In this document: piece after piece, positions 1-5,883 of the stretch
Layout: every line of letters begins with the position of its first letter
Position numbering within the stretch: the first letter of the stretch is position 1
Notes under the pieces: model-generated
What the model was told of the DNA's origin: nothing
Databases searched by the model: none
Seen by the model: only the letters and a program-made list of their open reading frames with translations
DNA from: Neisseriaceae bacterium
GTDB lineage: Bacteria; Pseudomonadota; Gammaproteobacteria; Burkholderiales; UBA11063
DNA: 7,285 bases
Direction of reading: 5' to 3'
Assembly (NCBI GenBank): GCA_947499925.1
Contig: CANMQR010000023.1
Span: 1-7,285 of the forward strand
Position numbers and translations under genes: made by a program

Positions 1-312
1 AATAAGTCGTCTCAGAATTATTTGATTGTAGTAGTGCCATTGTTATTTAAGTCTGTAAAATATATTAATCTTATTCAAAGAAGTATTTTTGTTGATTGTA
101 AAGAAGATGTTTTGATTAAAAGAGTAATTAATCGAAGTGGCATAAGCGAACAAAATGTTAAAAAGATCTTGAATGCACAAATGCCACAATCACTACAATT
201 GTTGCTGTGTGATGATATTATCGATAATAATAGTGATATTGTTTCTTTAAAAAAACAAATTATTAAATTAAATAATAACTATAAAAAAACATTTAAAGAT
301 GTAAGTATATAA
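1..312 (+). CDS. coaE: Dephospho-CoA kinase, C-terminal half (5' end outside window)
   Basis: CoaE phosphorylates the 3'-hydroxyl of dephospho-CoA with ATP, the last step of coenzyme A synthesis, in the cytoplasm. The frame is open from base 1, so the gene begins upstream; 103 codons are visible, about half of the usual ~200. The visible part matches the second half of the family: a VVVPLLF segment (codons 10-16), a strand with VDC (codons 30-32), the Arg-containing lid region KRVINRSGISEQ, the NAQMP motif, and the closing DDIIDNN signature. This order agrees with E. coli CoaE (VPLLVEN, VVDV, AAQ, DDVIDNN) as I recall it. An oddity is Lys at codon 17, where the family usually has Glu after PLLF/PLLV. 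The TTG at 22 is an internal Leu codon, not a start. The TAA overlaps the next ATG by one base, so the downstream gene is probably co-transcribed and translationally coupled. Confidence 0.9.
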   Translation, partial: NKSSQNYLIVVVPLLFKSVKYINLIQRSIFVDCKEDVLIKRVINRSGISEQNVKKILNAQMPQSLQLLLCDDIIDNNSDIVSLKKQIIKLNNNYKKTFKDVSI

Positions 313-2417
313 TGAGAAAAAAAATCTTTCGTCTAAATAGATTTAGGGTGCGTCTTTTATATTGGGTATCAGTTGTATTCCTAATGGTATTTGTTGCTTG
401 TCCAATGTTCTTCTTTTTTTATTTATTTGATGAAGACCAAGTAAAACAAATGCTTTATACGGAATTTGATAATAATAATTATCATGTTGAAGTAAACGGT
501 ACTATTATCCCACAATTTTGGCATGGTTTAAGTTTGGAAGTTAATGATTTGGATGTTGCAACTAATAACGATAGTGAGCTTATGCATATAAAAACTGCTA
601 ACTGTCAATTGTCTTGGATCGACCTAGTATTTGCACGATATAAGATTAAACGTTTAGACCTAAATGATGTCAATATTAATGAGAATAATATTCGTAAATA
701 CGGTCTTAGTAATTTATTGACAATTCCTAGCTCTGGTGGTTCAGCATTTAGTCGTCTTGATAATGTTAGTATTTTTGGAATAAATTCAGATGATCTAAAT
801 GCTCCTTATCCGATAAAGGATGGCTTGTTTACTGTACAGCATACAAGTTCAGGTGCTGTTTATAAACTTGGATTTGAAATGGGGGAGAGTGCCACTTTTG
901 TAACTTCTACTGGAGTTATGGATGCAATTAGTAGTGATGTAATTAAATTTAGAAATTTTAAAGTTAATGTTTATAATACTAATATGCAAATGAAGTTTAG
1001 TGCTGATACGAGCTATCATGTTTTGGAAAAGCAATTAATCCTAGATAATATGTCTGGGTCACTTGATGTAAATAATCATAAAGGGCTATTTGGTATTGCT
1101 AAAACAACTTTTTCTCCAGAGGGCGCTAACTTTAATAACTTGAACCTCGCTTTTAACAATTTATTTGCGAATCAGTCTGTTAGTTTGAGTCTAAGTAATT
1201 TGAGTATGCCAAATTATAAATCTTACTCTTTAGGCGAAGGGCATATACGTTATTTGATAAATGTACAGCAAAATAATATTCAACTAGATTCGGTATTAAA
1301 GCAATTAAAAATAAATGCTACAGGTATAATAAGTGAGGATTGTCGTAGTAAATTCAATTATGCAAGACCTGATATTGTTGATAATAAATTTAATGCAGCC
1401 TTATCAGGAGTGTGTCAATATGATTTTAAAAAATATTTATTTAATGTAAATGCTTCAGGTGTATTGAACTTTGCACCTTTGAAGCTAGGGTTAAGTGTTG
1501 ATAATAGTAATGATAAACCCCAAATTTTAATAGATGGTGCAATTGATAATCTTGATTTATCCCCATTTAATGTAGCGAATAGTAAACTATTGCCGTTTTA
1601 TTATGATGATTCTTTACTACCATTTGCGTGGTTTTCATTATTTAATATTGCTGGGAAACTTAATATTGGGCATTTTTCTTTGGATAGAATACATTTAAAT
1701 GATGTAAATACAGAGTTCAAATTACAGGATAACACATTAAATATTGCTAAATTGCACGCTAATATTTACGATGGATCATTATTTGGCAGTGCTAAAATAT
1801 CTAAGGAAAGTAATGGATATACTATTTCAACAAAGCAAACAATCAATAATTTGGATCTTAAAACAATGTTTCAAGACTTATTTGATGTTGGAGCTATTAG
1901 TGGCAAGGCCAATCTAAAAATAGATGCCATAACTAGTCATGCAAACTCCTATGTTGATTTACATAAGAATTTGAATGGTATAATCACCATTGATGCTAAG
2001 GATGGCGCATTCCAAGGTGTAGATTTCAATATTTTCGCGGCATCTCACTCTTTGAACATTAATAAGTCTACCATATTCCAAAAATTAAATGCTCAATTTA
2101 ATTTTATTGATGGTGTTAGTAAACTAGGAAACGTGGTTTTTTATTCACCTTATTTGATTGCTAGTGGCAATGGGATAATTGATGTTGTTAATACACAGCT
2201 TGATTATATGCTGACTATTAAAAGTAATTTACCTCCGAATAAACAAGAGATTAAGTCTGTGGTCATTCCAGTTAGTGCCAAAGGTGATTTATTTGATCCA
2301 CAAATTTCAATCCAAAATATTCATTTATCTACTGGTAGTAGCAAGGTTCTGCGTAATCATGTTCCAAAGAGCCGATTAAACAGAAATAATAACAATTCCC
2401 GCAAAGAAAAAAAGTGA
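312..2417 (+). CDS. AsmA-family inner-membrane-anchored protein
   Basis: This 701-residue protein looks like an AsmA-family member. These are inner-membrane-anchored periplasmic proteins linked to outer-membrane assembly and phospholipid transport between membranes. A basic N-terminus (RKK, then RFRVR) precedes one long hydrophobic segment at about residues 15-39, after which the chain should be periplasmic. The following region, with a GTIIPQFWHGLSLEVNDLDV-type strand pattern, fits the AsmA N-terminal domain. The middle is repetitive beta-strand-like sequence rich in N, D, S and L. Residues about 534-575, with a LNGIITIDAKDGAFQGVDFN pattern, match the conserved AsmA C-terminal signature. The C-terminus is a basic, Asn-rich tail. 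The length is close to E. coli AsmA (617) and far below TamB or YhdP. The ATG is shared with the coaE TAA (TAATG) and no good Shine-Dalgarno is visible, so coupled translation is likely. Codons 2-5 contain a run of eight A. I do not assign asmA itself because several paralogues share this architecture. Confidence 0.82.
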   Translation: MRKKIFRLNRFRVRLLYWVSVVFLMVFVACPMFFFFYLFDEDQVKQMLYTEFDNNNYHVEVNGTIIPQFWHGLSLEVNDLDVATNNDSELMHIKTANCQLSWIDLVFARYKIKRLDLNDVNINENNIRKYGLSNLLTIPSSGGSAFSRLDNVSIFGINSDDLNAPYPIKDGLFTVQHTSSGAVYKLGFEMGESATFVTSTGVMDAISSDVIKFRNFKVNVYNTNMQMKFSADTSYHVLEKQLILDNMSGSLDVNNHKGLFGIAKTTFSPEGANFNNLNLAFNNLFANQSVSLSLSNLSMPNYKSYSLGEGHIRYLINVQQNNIQLDSVLKQLKINATGIISEDCRSKFNYARPDIVDNKFNAALSGVCQYDFKKYLFNVNASGVLNFAPLKLGLSVDNSNDKPQILIDGAIDNLDLSPFNVANSKLLPFYYDDSLLPFAWFSLFNIAGKLNIGHFSLDRIHLNDVNTEFKLQDNTLNIAKLHANIYDGSLFGSAKISKESNGYTISTKQTINNLDLKTMFQDLFDVGAISGKANLKIDAITSHANSYVDLHKNLNGIITIDAKDGAFQGVDFNIFAASHSLNINKSTIFQKLNAQFNFIDGVSKLGNVVFYSPYLIASGNGIIDVVNTQLDYMLTIKSNLPPNKQEIKSVVIPVSAKGDLFDPQISIQNIHLSTGSSKVLRNHVPKSRLNRNNNNSRKEKK

Positions 2418-2435
2418 ATTTATTCTTGATCTAAG

Positions 2436-2463
2436 TTTGATCAGTTGTAAAAACTGATATAAT
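2436..2463 (+). promoter_or_regulatory. Putative promoter of dapA with an internal inverted repeat
   Basis: A perfect TATAAT lies at 2458-2463, with weak -35 candidates TTTGAT (2436-2441, spacer 16) or TTGATC (2437-2442, spacer 15). Between them is a 7-bp inverted repeat, ATCAGTT (2440-2446) and AACTGAT (2452-2458), with a 5-nt loop. It lies 28 nt before the dapA start. The repeat lacks a directly following T-run (the T7 run is at 2474-2480), so it is not a standard terminator. An operator or weak hairpin is possible. The -35 is poor, so confidence is moderate. Confidence 0.45.
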
Positions 2464-2491
2464 TATGCTATTGTTTTTTTGAAAGTATAAT

Positions 2492-3391
2492 ATGTTAAGA
2501 GGTGCGATAACTGCTATAGTTACGCCATTTAAAGATAATGGTTTGGTTGATTTTACTGCATTAGATAGTTTAATTGAGTACCAAATTGCTGGTGGTGTTA
2601 CTGGTATTGTAGTAATTGGTTCAACTGGAGAAGCTCTCTCGCTTGACGATGAAGAAAAGCTGTTAGTAGTAAAACATGCTATAAATACCGTTAATAAACG
2701 GGCAAAAATAATCGTTGGTATTGGTTTCCCATGCACAAATTCAGCTTGCAAATTTGTAGAGTTAGTTAATGGTGTTTCGGATATTGATTATCTTTTAGTA
2801 TCGACCCCAGCATATGTGAAGCCTACTCAAGAAGGTATGTATTTACACCTTGCAACAATAGCAAAACTAAGTAAGATGCCAATTATTTTATACAATGTAC
2901 CAGCTCGTACCAGCTCCAATATAAAAGATACAACTATACTAAGACTCGCTCATGATTTTAGTAATATCGTGGGACTAAAAGATGCAACTGGTGAGATTTC
3001 TCGTTGCTGTTATATGGTGAAACATAAACCTCTGGGCTTTATGTTGTTTACTGGTGATGACTCAACAGCAATGGCTTTCATGCTTTGTGGGGGTGATGGA
3101 GTAATATCTGTAGTTAGTAATATAATTCCGAAGTTATTTAGTAAATTATGTAACTATGCCCTAAATAGTAAAAATAATGAGGCGATAAAAGTGAATAATC
3201 AGATTTTTGAATTGTGTGACTTAATGTTTATTGAATCTAATCCCATCCCAATTAAATGGGCTTTATTTGAAAAAGGTGTGATTAGTGCCCCTGTTTTAAG
3301 ATTGCCACTTATAACCTTAAGTCAAGAGTATCAGGATAAAATTAAGCCACTCTTAAATTTAATAATACGTGAAGAAAATAATGTTAATTAA
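2492..3391 (+). CDS. dapA: 4-hydroxy-tetrahydrodipicolinate synthase (DapA)
   Basis: DapA condenses pyruvate with aspartate-semialdehyde, the first committed step to diaminopimelate and lysine, feeding cell-wall synthesis in the cytoplasm. The 299-residue protein aligns without gaps with the start of the E. coli enzyme (292). Visible are the GSTGE motif (43-47; the usual first Thr is Ser44, Thr45 is kept), TPAY with Tyr108, YNVPART with Tyr134 and substrate-carboxylate Arg139, Schiff-base Lys163 in GLKDATGE, GDD near 190, GGDGVISV, and ESNPIPIKW near the end. The first Tyr of the E. coli TPYY pair is Ala107. Lysine-site positions differ from E. coli: His53 to Asp, His56 to Lys56, Asn80 to Pro, Glu84 to Ser, suggesting weak or no lysine feedback (inference). 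The ATG is preceded by GAAAG at 2481-2485. The bamC start overlaps its end, as in the common dapA-bamC operon. Confidence 0.96.
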   Translation: MLRGAITAIVTPFKDNGLVDFTALDSLIEYQIAGGVTGIVVIGSTGEALSLDDEEKLLVVKHAINTVNKRAKIIVGIGFPCTNSACKFVELVNGVSDIDYLLVSTPAYVKPTQEGMYLHLATIAKLSKMPIILYNVPARTSSNIKDTTILRLAHDFSNIVGLKDATGEISRCCYMVKHKPLGFMLFTGDDSTAMAFMLCGGDGVISVVSNIIPKLFSKLCNYALNSKNNEAIKVNNQIFELCDLMFIESNPIPIKWALFEKGVISAPVLRLPLITLSQEYQDKIKPLLNLIIREENNVN

Positions 3392-4493
3392 TATAAAAAA
3401 AATTAAGTATTGTGTAATACCTTTGATGCTGGTAGCTTGTTCTACTTCTAATTTTGACTCGCAAGGTGATTATGGAGCGGCAAACCCAAGAAATTCTAGT
3501 AATTTGGCGGTACCTCCAGGTTTAGTGTCACCTGATACTAACTCTAATTACAAAATGTTAGATGTCAAACAAGAGGGATATGTTCTTAGTAGTGTAAAAG
3601 ATATGCAAATAGTTCAGGCTGGATCTGAAAGATGGTTATTAATAAAAGGAAAATCGGTTGATAAAGTATGGCCTATGATGCAGGCTTTTATAAATCAACA
3701 AGGACTTAGTATAAAATTCCAAAATCAAAATGTGGGTTTGATACAAACCAATTGGTCAATTAGAGATACCAATGTTCCCGAGACTGGTGCTCGTAAGTTT
3801 TTTGATTGGGCTGGTTTGGGTGGAAGTTATTCTTTAGGCTCACAATATATGTATCGGATAACTTTGTGGCAAAATGAGAGCGACACTCAAGTCTTTGTAT
3901 CTGATTATCAAATGAACGAAGTCTATCCAGGTTGTGTTACTAATTTAAATGAGAATATACGAGTGCAGCCATCAGATGCTCAGGCAACTAAATGGATTCC
4001 AGTACAGCCTGATCCAGCACTAGAACTTGGGTTTTTAATGCAGTTTATGGCATTTTCGGGGTATACTCCTGAAGAAGCTAAACAAGTTGTTGCATCAACG
4101 GTAGCAGCAGCCAAAGAATCAGCGACTGATGAAGCTTATTTGATGGGTACTACTTTAGTTATCAATGATAACTTTGATCGTGCTTGGTGGAGAACTGGGG
4201 TTGCACTTGAACGAGCAGGTTTAGGTGTATTAACCAAAGATCGAACACTTGGGCAGTATGATGTATACTCTTTACAATCTGAAGTAAGTAATCCAGATCC
4301 AGGGTTTTTAAGTAATTTATTGGGGGATAATAAAAATCAAATAAAAATGCCAAGTGCTAACTATACGGTAAAACTTGAAGCCAGTGGAAATAAGACTAAT
4401 TTAACGATCAACTTGTATCAAGGTGCGAATGATAGTGATTTTGCTAAGCATCAAAAGAGTTATTTAGAGGCGCTACAAAAGCAGCTGAAATAG
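3381..4493 (+). CDS. bamC: Outer membrane assembly lipoprotein BamC
   Basis: BamC (NlpB) is a lipoprotein subunit of the Bam machine that folds beta-barrel proteins into the outer membrane; it binds BamD. I choose the ATG at 3381 (370 aa), which gives a compact lipoprotein signal, MLINIKKIKY then a hydrophobic stretch ending in the lipobox LVAC, with lipidated Cys20. The in-frame GTG at 3369 would add only four residues and has no ribosome site, while GAAGA at 3371-3375 suits the ATG. After Cys20 comes a flexible region with LAVPPGLVSPDTNSNYKM, matching the extended BamD-binding segment. Two helix-grip domains follow: residues ~83-190 (ERWLLIKG, VWPMMQAF, GLIQTNW) and ~256-365 (LVINDNFDRAWWRTGVALE). 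The length is slightly above E. coli BamC (344). It overlaps dapA by 11 nt and has no promoter of its own that I can see, so it is probably expressed from the dapA transcript. Confidence 0.93.
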   Translation: MLINIKKIKYCVIPLMLVACSTSNFDSQGDYGAANPRNSSNLAVPPGLVSPDTNSNYKMLDVKQEGYVLSSVKDMQIVQAGSERWLLIKGKSVDKVWPMMQAFINQQGLSIKFQNQNVGLIQTNWSIRDTNVPETGARKFFDWAGLGGSYSLGSQYMYRITLWQNESDTQVFVSDYQMNEVYPGCVTNLNENIRVQPSDAQATKWIPVQPDPALELGFLMQFMAFSGYTPEEAKQVVASTVAAAKESATDEAYLMGTTLVINDNFDRAWWRTGVALERAGLGVLTKDRTLGQYDVYSLQSEVSNPDPGFLSNLLGDNKNQIKMPSANYTVKLEASGNKTNLTINLYQGANDSDFAKHQKSYLEALQKQLK

Positions 4494-4520
4494 AATGCTA
4501 ATTTAAGTGCAAGAGCATGG

Positions 4521-4540
4521 ATCCCAGCCTGCGCTGGGAT
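4521..4540. repeat. Perfect 8-bp-stem hairpin, dRS3-like 20-mer
   Basis: The arms ATCCCAGC (4521-4528) and GCTGGGAT (4533-4540) are perfect complements around the loop CTGC. The format, a 20-mer ATCCCA-N8-TGGGAT, is very close to the neisserial dRS3 consensus ATTCCC-N8-GGGAAT as I recall it. It is followed by GACG, as are many such repeats. There is no T-tract on either side, so it is not an intrinsic terminator by the usual rule, although it could slow polymerase or block exonucleases at the bamC transcript end. Confidence 0.8.
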
Positions 4541-4553
4541 GACGGAAAAGGCG

Positions 4554-4585
4554 CTGGGATTGACGAAAAATAGACGTCATCCCAG
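4554..4585. repeat. Second hairpin of the intergenic element
   Basis: CTGGGATTGACG (4554-4565) pairs with CGTCATCCCAG (4575-4585) over 11 bp with one bulged T; the loop is AAAAATAGA. The left arm, with its preceding GCG, repeats 4531-4544 (GCGCTGGGATGACG) apart from one inserted T. The right arm can therefore pair with either copy, and pairs perfectly with 4534-4544. This suggests an internal duplication of part of the element. Confidence 0.75.
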
Positions 4586-4629
4586 ACAAAAACATACGGT
4601 TGTAAAAATGTGAATCTGGGATCCATGCC

Positions 4630-5466
4630 CTAATTTTGCTGTTTATTCTCTAATGTATAATTATAGAGTAGATCTTTATTCCCACCAATTAGTTTATGAG
4701 TTAAATTGACTGCTTTTTTGGGTGGTAATTCAGTTAAGAGTAATTTTAGTGTATTGATTTGTTCTATTGTAATGCTGTTTTCATCCGTAACTACTATTTC
4801 AGGCTCAATTATAATTACGAATTCACCTTTTTGTTGATTGGTATCTGCTAAAATAAATTCTAATAATTCTTTAGCACTTGCTTTATAAATAGTCTCAAAC
4901 TGTTTAGTTAGTTCGCGCCCCATTATTAAATTACGCTTTTCACCAAGGCTCTCGATTATATCTTCGATGCATTCAATAATTCGATGTGGTGCTTCGTAGA
5001 TACAAACTGCATAATCAACCATTTGCCAAGTATTGAGGATTTTAACTCGTGCTGTTTTTTTATTGGGTAAAAACCCATAGAATAAACTCGGAGTATTTAG
5101 TCCAGATACAGATAGAAGACTAATATAAGCACAAGCTCCTGGAATTGGAGAAATCTTAAATCCACGTTGATATACATAATTACATAAGCGACTTCCAGGG
5201 TCAGATATGCCTGGGGTTCCTGCATCACTAATTTGGGTGATAGTAAGACCATCTTTTAACCAAGCGACTACTTTTTCTGCAATTTCATTTTCATTATGCT
5301 CATGAAGCGCTACTAGTTTTTTGTATGTGATATTGTGTTTGTCAAGAAGAAAGCGGCTAGTTCTGGTATCTTCACATAGTATAATATCTGAATGTGATAG
5401 AGTTTCTATAGCACGAATACTAATGTCAGATAGATTACCTATTGGGGTAGCACAAATATATAGCAT
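4630..5466 (-). CDS. rsmI: 16S rRNA (cytidine1402-2'-O)-methyltransferase RsmI
   Basis: RsmI uses S-adenosylmethionine to methylate the 2'-hydroxyl of C1402 in 16S rRNA, in the ribosomal P site, and belongs to the tetrapyrrole (SAM) methylase family. The 278-residue protein is near the E. coli length (286). Motifs in order are TPIGNLSDISIRA at the N-terminus, CEDTRTSRFLLD (~31-42), HEHNEN, the hallmark SDAGTPGISDPGS (~80-92), a proline-glycine PGACA segment, GFLPNKK, YEAPHRI, RELTKQFE and KGEFVIIIEP. The ATG at 5466 places TPIGN within the first dozen residues, as expected. No convincing Shine-Dalgarno precedes it. It lies downstream of rpsU on the same strand, but a strong terminator ends only 12 nt before its start, so its expression depends on read-through or an unseen promoter. 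The TAG stop abuts the repeat element that separates it from convergent bamC. Confidence 0.95.
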   Translation of the reverse strand: MLYICATPIGNLSDISIRAIETLSHSDIILCEDTRTSRFLLDKHNITYKKLVALHEHNENEIAEKVVAWLKDGLTITQISDAGTPGISDPGSRLCNYVYQRGFKISPIPGACAYISLLSVSGLNTPSLFYGFLPNKKTARVKILNTWQMVDYAVCIYEAPHRIIECIEDIIESLGEKRNLIMGRELTKQFETIYKASAKELLEFILADTNQQKGEFVIIIEPEIVVTDENSITIEQINTLKLLLTELPPKKAVNLTHKLIGGNKDLLYNYTLENKQQN

Positions 5467-5478
5467 GATAGTGGTTAA

Positions 5479-5510
5479 TAAAAAAGGCTACAGTTAAGTA
5501 GCCTTTTTTA
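5479..5510. terminator. Bidirectional rho-independent terminator after rpsU
   Basis: TAAAAAAGGCTAC (5479-5491) and GTAGCCTTTTTTA (5498-5510) form a perfect 13-bp inverted repeat around the loop AGTTAA. Read on the minus strand it is a GC-containing stem followed by T6, a classical intrinsic terminator. It starts immediately after the rpsU TAA (5511-5513). The symmetric A/T tracts would let it work in both directions, though no plus-strand gene needs it here. Confidence 0.9.
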
Positions 5511-5723
5511 TTATCTGCTTCTTTGTGGAAGGATTTGAGAGCGAATTTTTTTGTGTAGACGCTTAACAGCTGCTGACATTTTTCTTTTTCTTTCAGTGGT
5601 TGGCTTTTCATAAGCTTCACGTGAACGAAGTTCAGTCAAAGTACCAGCTTTTTCTACAGCTTTTTTGAAGCGACGTAATGCTACATCAAAATATTCTGCT
5701 TCTCTTACTTTAATTTCAGGCAT
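5511..5723 (-). CDS. rpsU: 30S ribosomal protein S21
   Basis: S21 is a small basic protein of the 30S subunit near the anti-Shine-Dalgarno region and helps translation initiation. The 70-residue product, starting [10 protein letters not shown] and containing [26 protein letters not shown] and AVKRLHKK, is almost collinear with E. coli S21 (71 residues, MPVIKVREN...FDVALRRFK...[10 protein letters not shown]). The ATG at 5721-5723 is chosen because it gives the family N-terminus exactly and has an AGGA site six bases upstream. The open frame continues 43 codons further upstream, but through the promoter, and is not coding. In enterobacteria rpsU heads an operon with dnaG and rpoD. Here it is followed by a terminator and then rsmI. 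It has its own strong promoter and is divergent from the transporter gene. Confidence 0.98.
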   Translation of the reverse strand: MPEIKVREAEYFDVALRRFKKAVEKAGTLTELRSREAYEKPTTERKRKMSAAVKRLHKKIRSQILPQRSR

Positions 5724-5729
5724 ATTGAT

Positions 5730-5733
5730 TCCT
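5730..5733 (-). promoter_or_regulatory. Ribosome binding site of rpsU
   Basis: The minus strand reads AGGA followed by six bases and the ATG. This is the clearest Shine-Dalgarno site in the window and decides the rpsU start against the longer open frame upstream. Confidence 0.8.
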
Positions 5734-5768
5734 ATAATCTTTTTAAATAAATTTTCAACTAACGCATG

Positions 5769-5798
5769 ATTGTAACAGACTAAGACATATTTAGTCAA
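5769..5798 (-). promoter_or_regulatory. Sigma70-type promoter of rpsU
   Basis: On the minus strand TTGACT (5793-5798, 5 of 6 to TTGACA) is separated by 18 bp from TACAAT (5769-5774, 5 of 6 to TATAAT). Initiation would be near 5762, giving a leader of about 40 nt with the AGGA site. The position, strength and strand fit a highly expressed ribosomal protein gene. Confidence 0.8.
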
Positions 5799-5838
5799 AA
5801 TTAATTTATACTTGTATAGGCATTGGCTGATACACTCG

Positions 5839-5847
5839 TGGTATAAT
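5839..5847 (+). promoter_or_regulatory. Extended -10 promoter of the transporter gene
   Basis: TGGTATAAT is a perfect extended -10 element (TG-N-TATAAT). No good -35 is seen at the usual spacing, which is acceptable for extended -10 promoters. Initiation is expected near 5854, leaving a leader of about 30 nt. It is divergent from the rpsU promoter, with about 40 bp between the two cores. Confidence 0.65.
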
Positions 5848-5854
5848 TCCACTT

Positions 5855-5870
5855 TAATATACGTATATTA
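5855..5870. promoter_or_regulatory. Perfect 16-bp palindrome, possible operator
   Basis: TAATATAC and GTATATTA form an uninterrupted 16-bp palindrome directly after the expected transcription start of the transporter gene and 13 bp before its ATG. An imperfect outer pair, CTTTAA (5852-5857) and TTAAAG (5872-5877), partly overlaps it. The position suits a repressor site, but I cannot name the regulator and AT-rich palindromes can arise by chance. Confidence 0.45.
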
Positions 5871-5883
5871 GTTAAAGAGAACA

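Larger units (their letters stand above)
4515..4628. repeat. Nested palindromic, MITE- or REP-like intergenic element
   Basis: This 114-bp element is bounded by perfect 13-bp inverted repeats: GCATGGATCCCAG (4515-4527) and CTGGGATCCATGC (4616-4628). Inside it are a perfect hairpin at 4521-4540 and a second hairpin at 4554-4585. The unit CTGGGAT occurs three times on the plus strand (from 4534, 4554 and 4616) and its complement ATCCCAG twice. The DNA is clearly more GC-rich than the surroundings in its hairpins. It fills almost the whole gap between convergent bamC and rsmI and ends one base before the rsmI stop codon. No reading frame and no obvious target-site duplication are seen. The pattern resembles dispersed palindromic repeats of proteobacteria, so I expect many copies elsewhere, but only one is visible here. 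Confidence 0.75.

Noticed and set aside
849..1034. Minus-strand open frame of 61 codons inside the AsmA-like gene
   Set aside because: It lies fully antisense to a well-supported gene, has no recognisable domain and is typical of chance frames in AT-rich DNA.
2431..2751. Minus-strand open frame of 106 codons over the dapA promoter and 5' part
   Set aside because: It is antisense to the conserved DapA N-terminus, has a Ser/Thr/Pro-rich composition expected from the shadow of dapA codons, and shows no domain.
3369..3380. GTG start for bamC, four codons upstream
   Set aside because: No ribosome site precedes it. The ATG at 3381 has GAAGA upstream and gives a typical short lipoprotein signal peptide.
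4162..4353. Minus-strand open frame of 63 codons inside bamC
   Set aside because: It is antisense to the second BamC domain and resembles no known family.
4515..4628. Classical intrinsic terminator for bamC or rsmI
   Set aside because: The stems are strong but neither strand has a T-run directly after a stem, so a terminator call by the usual rule is not supported, although the element may still shape 3' ends.
4494..4629. CRISPR array or tRNA-like structure in the bamC-rsmI gap
   Set aside because: The repeats are inverted and nested rather than regularly spaced, there are no spacers of constant length, and no acceptor stem or T-loop consensus is present.
4510..4634. Target-site duplication flanking the palindromic element
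   Set aside because: The bases flanking the two terminal repeats (AAGA on the left, CCTA on the right) show no convincing direct repeat.
5435..5620. Minus-strand open frame spanning the end of rpsU, the terminator and the rsmI start
   Set aside because: It crosses a strong terminator in the wrong frame for both real genes and would overlap conserved S21 codons.
5724..5852. N-terminal extension of rpsU by 43 codons
   Set aside because: The extension covers the near-consensus promoter and Shine-Dalgarno site, and S21 proteins begin at the internal MPEIKV start.
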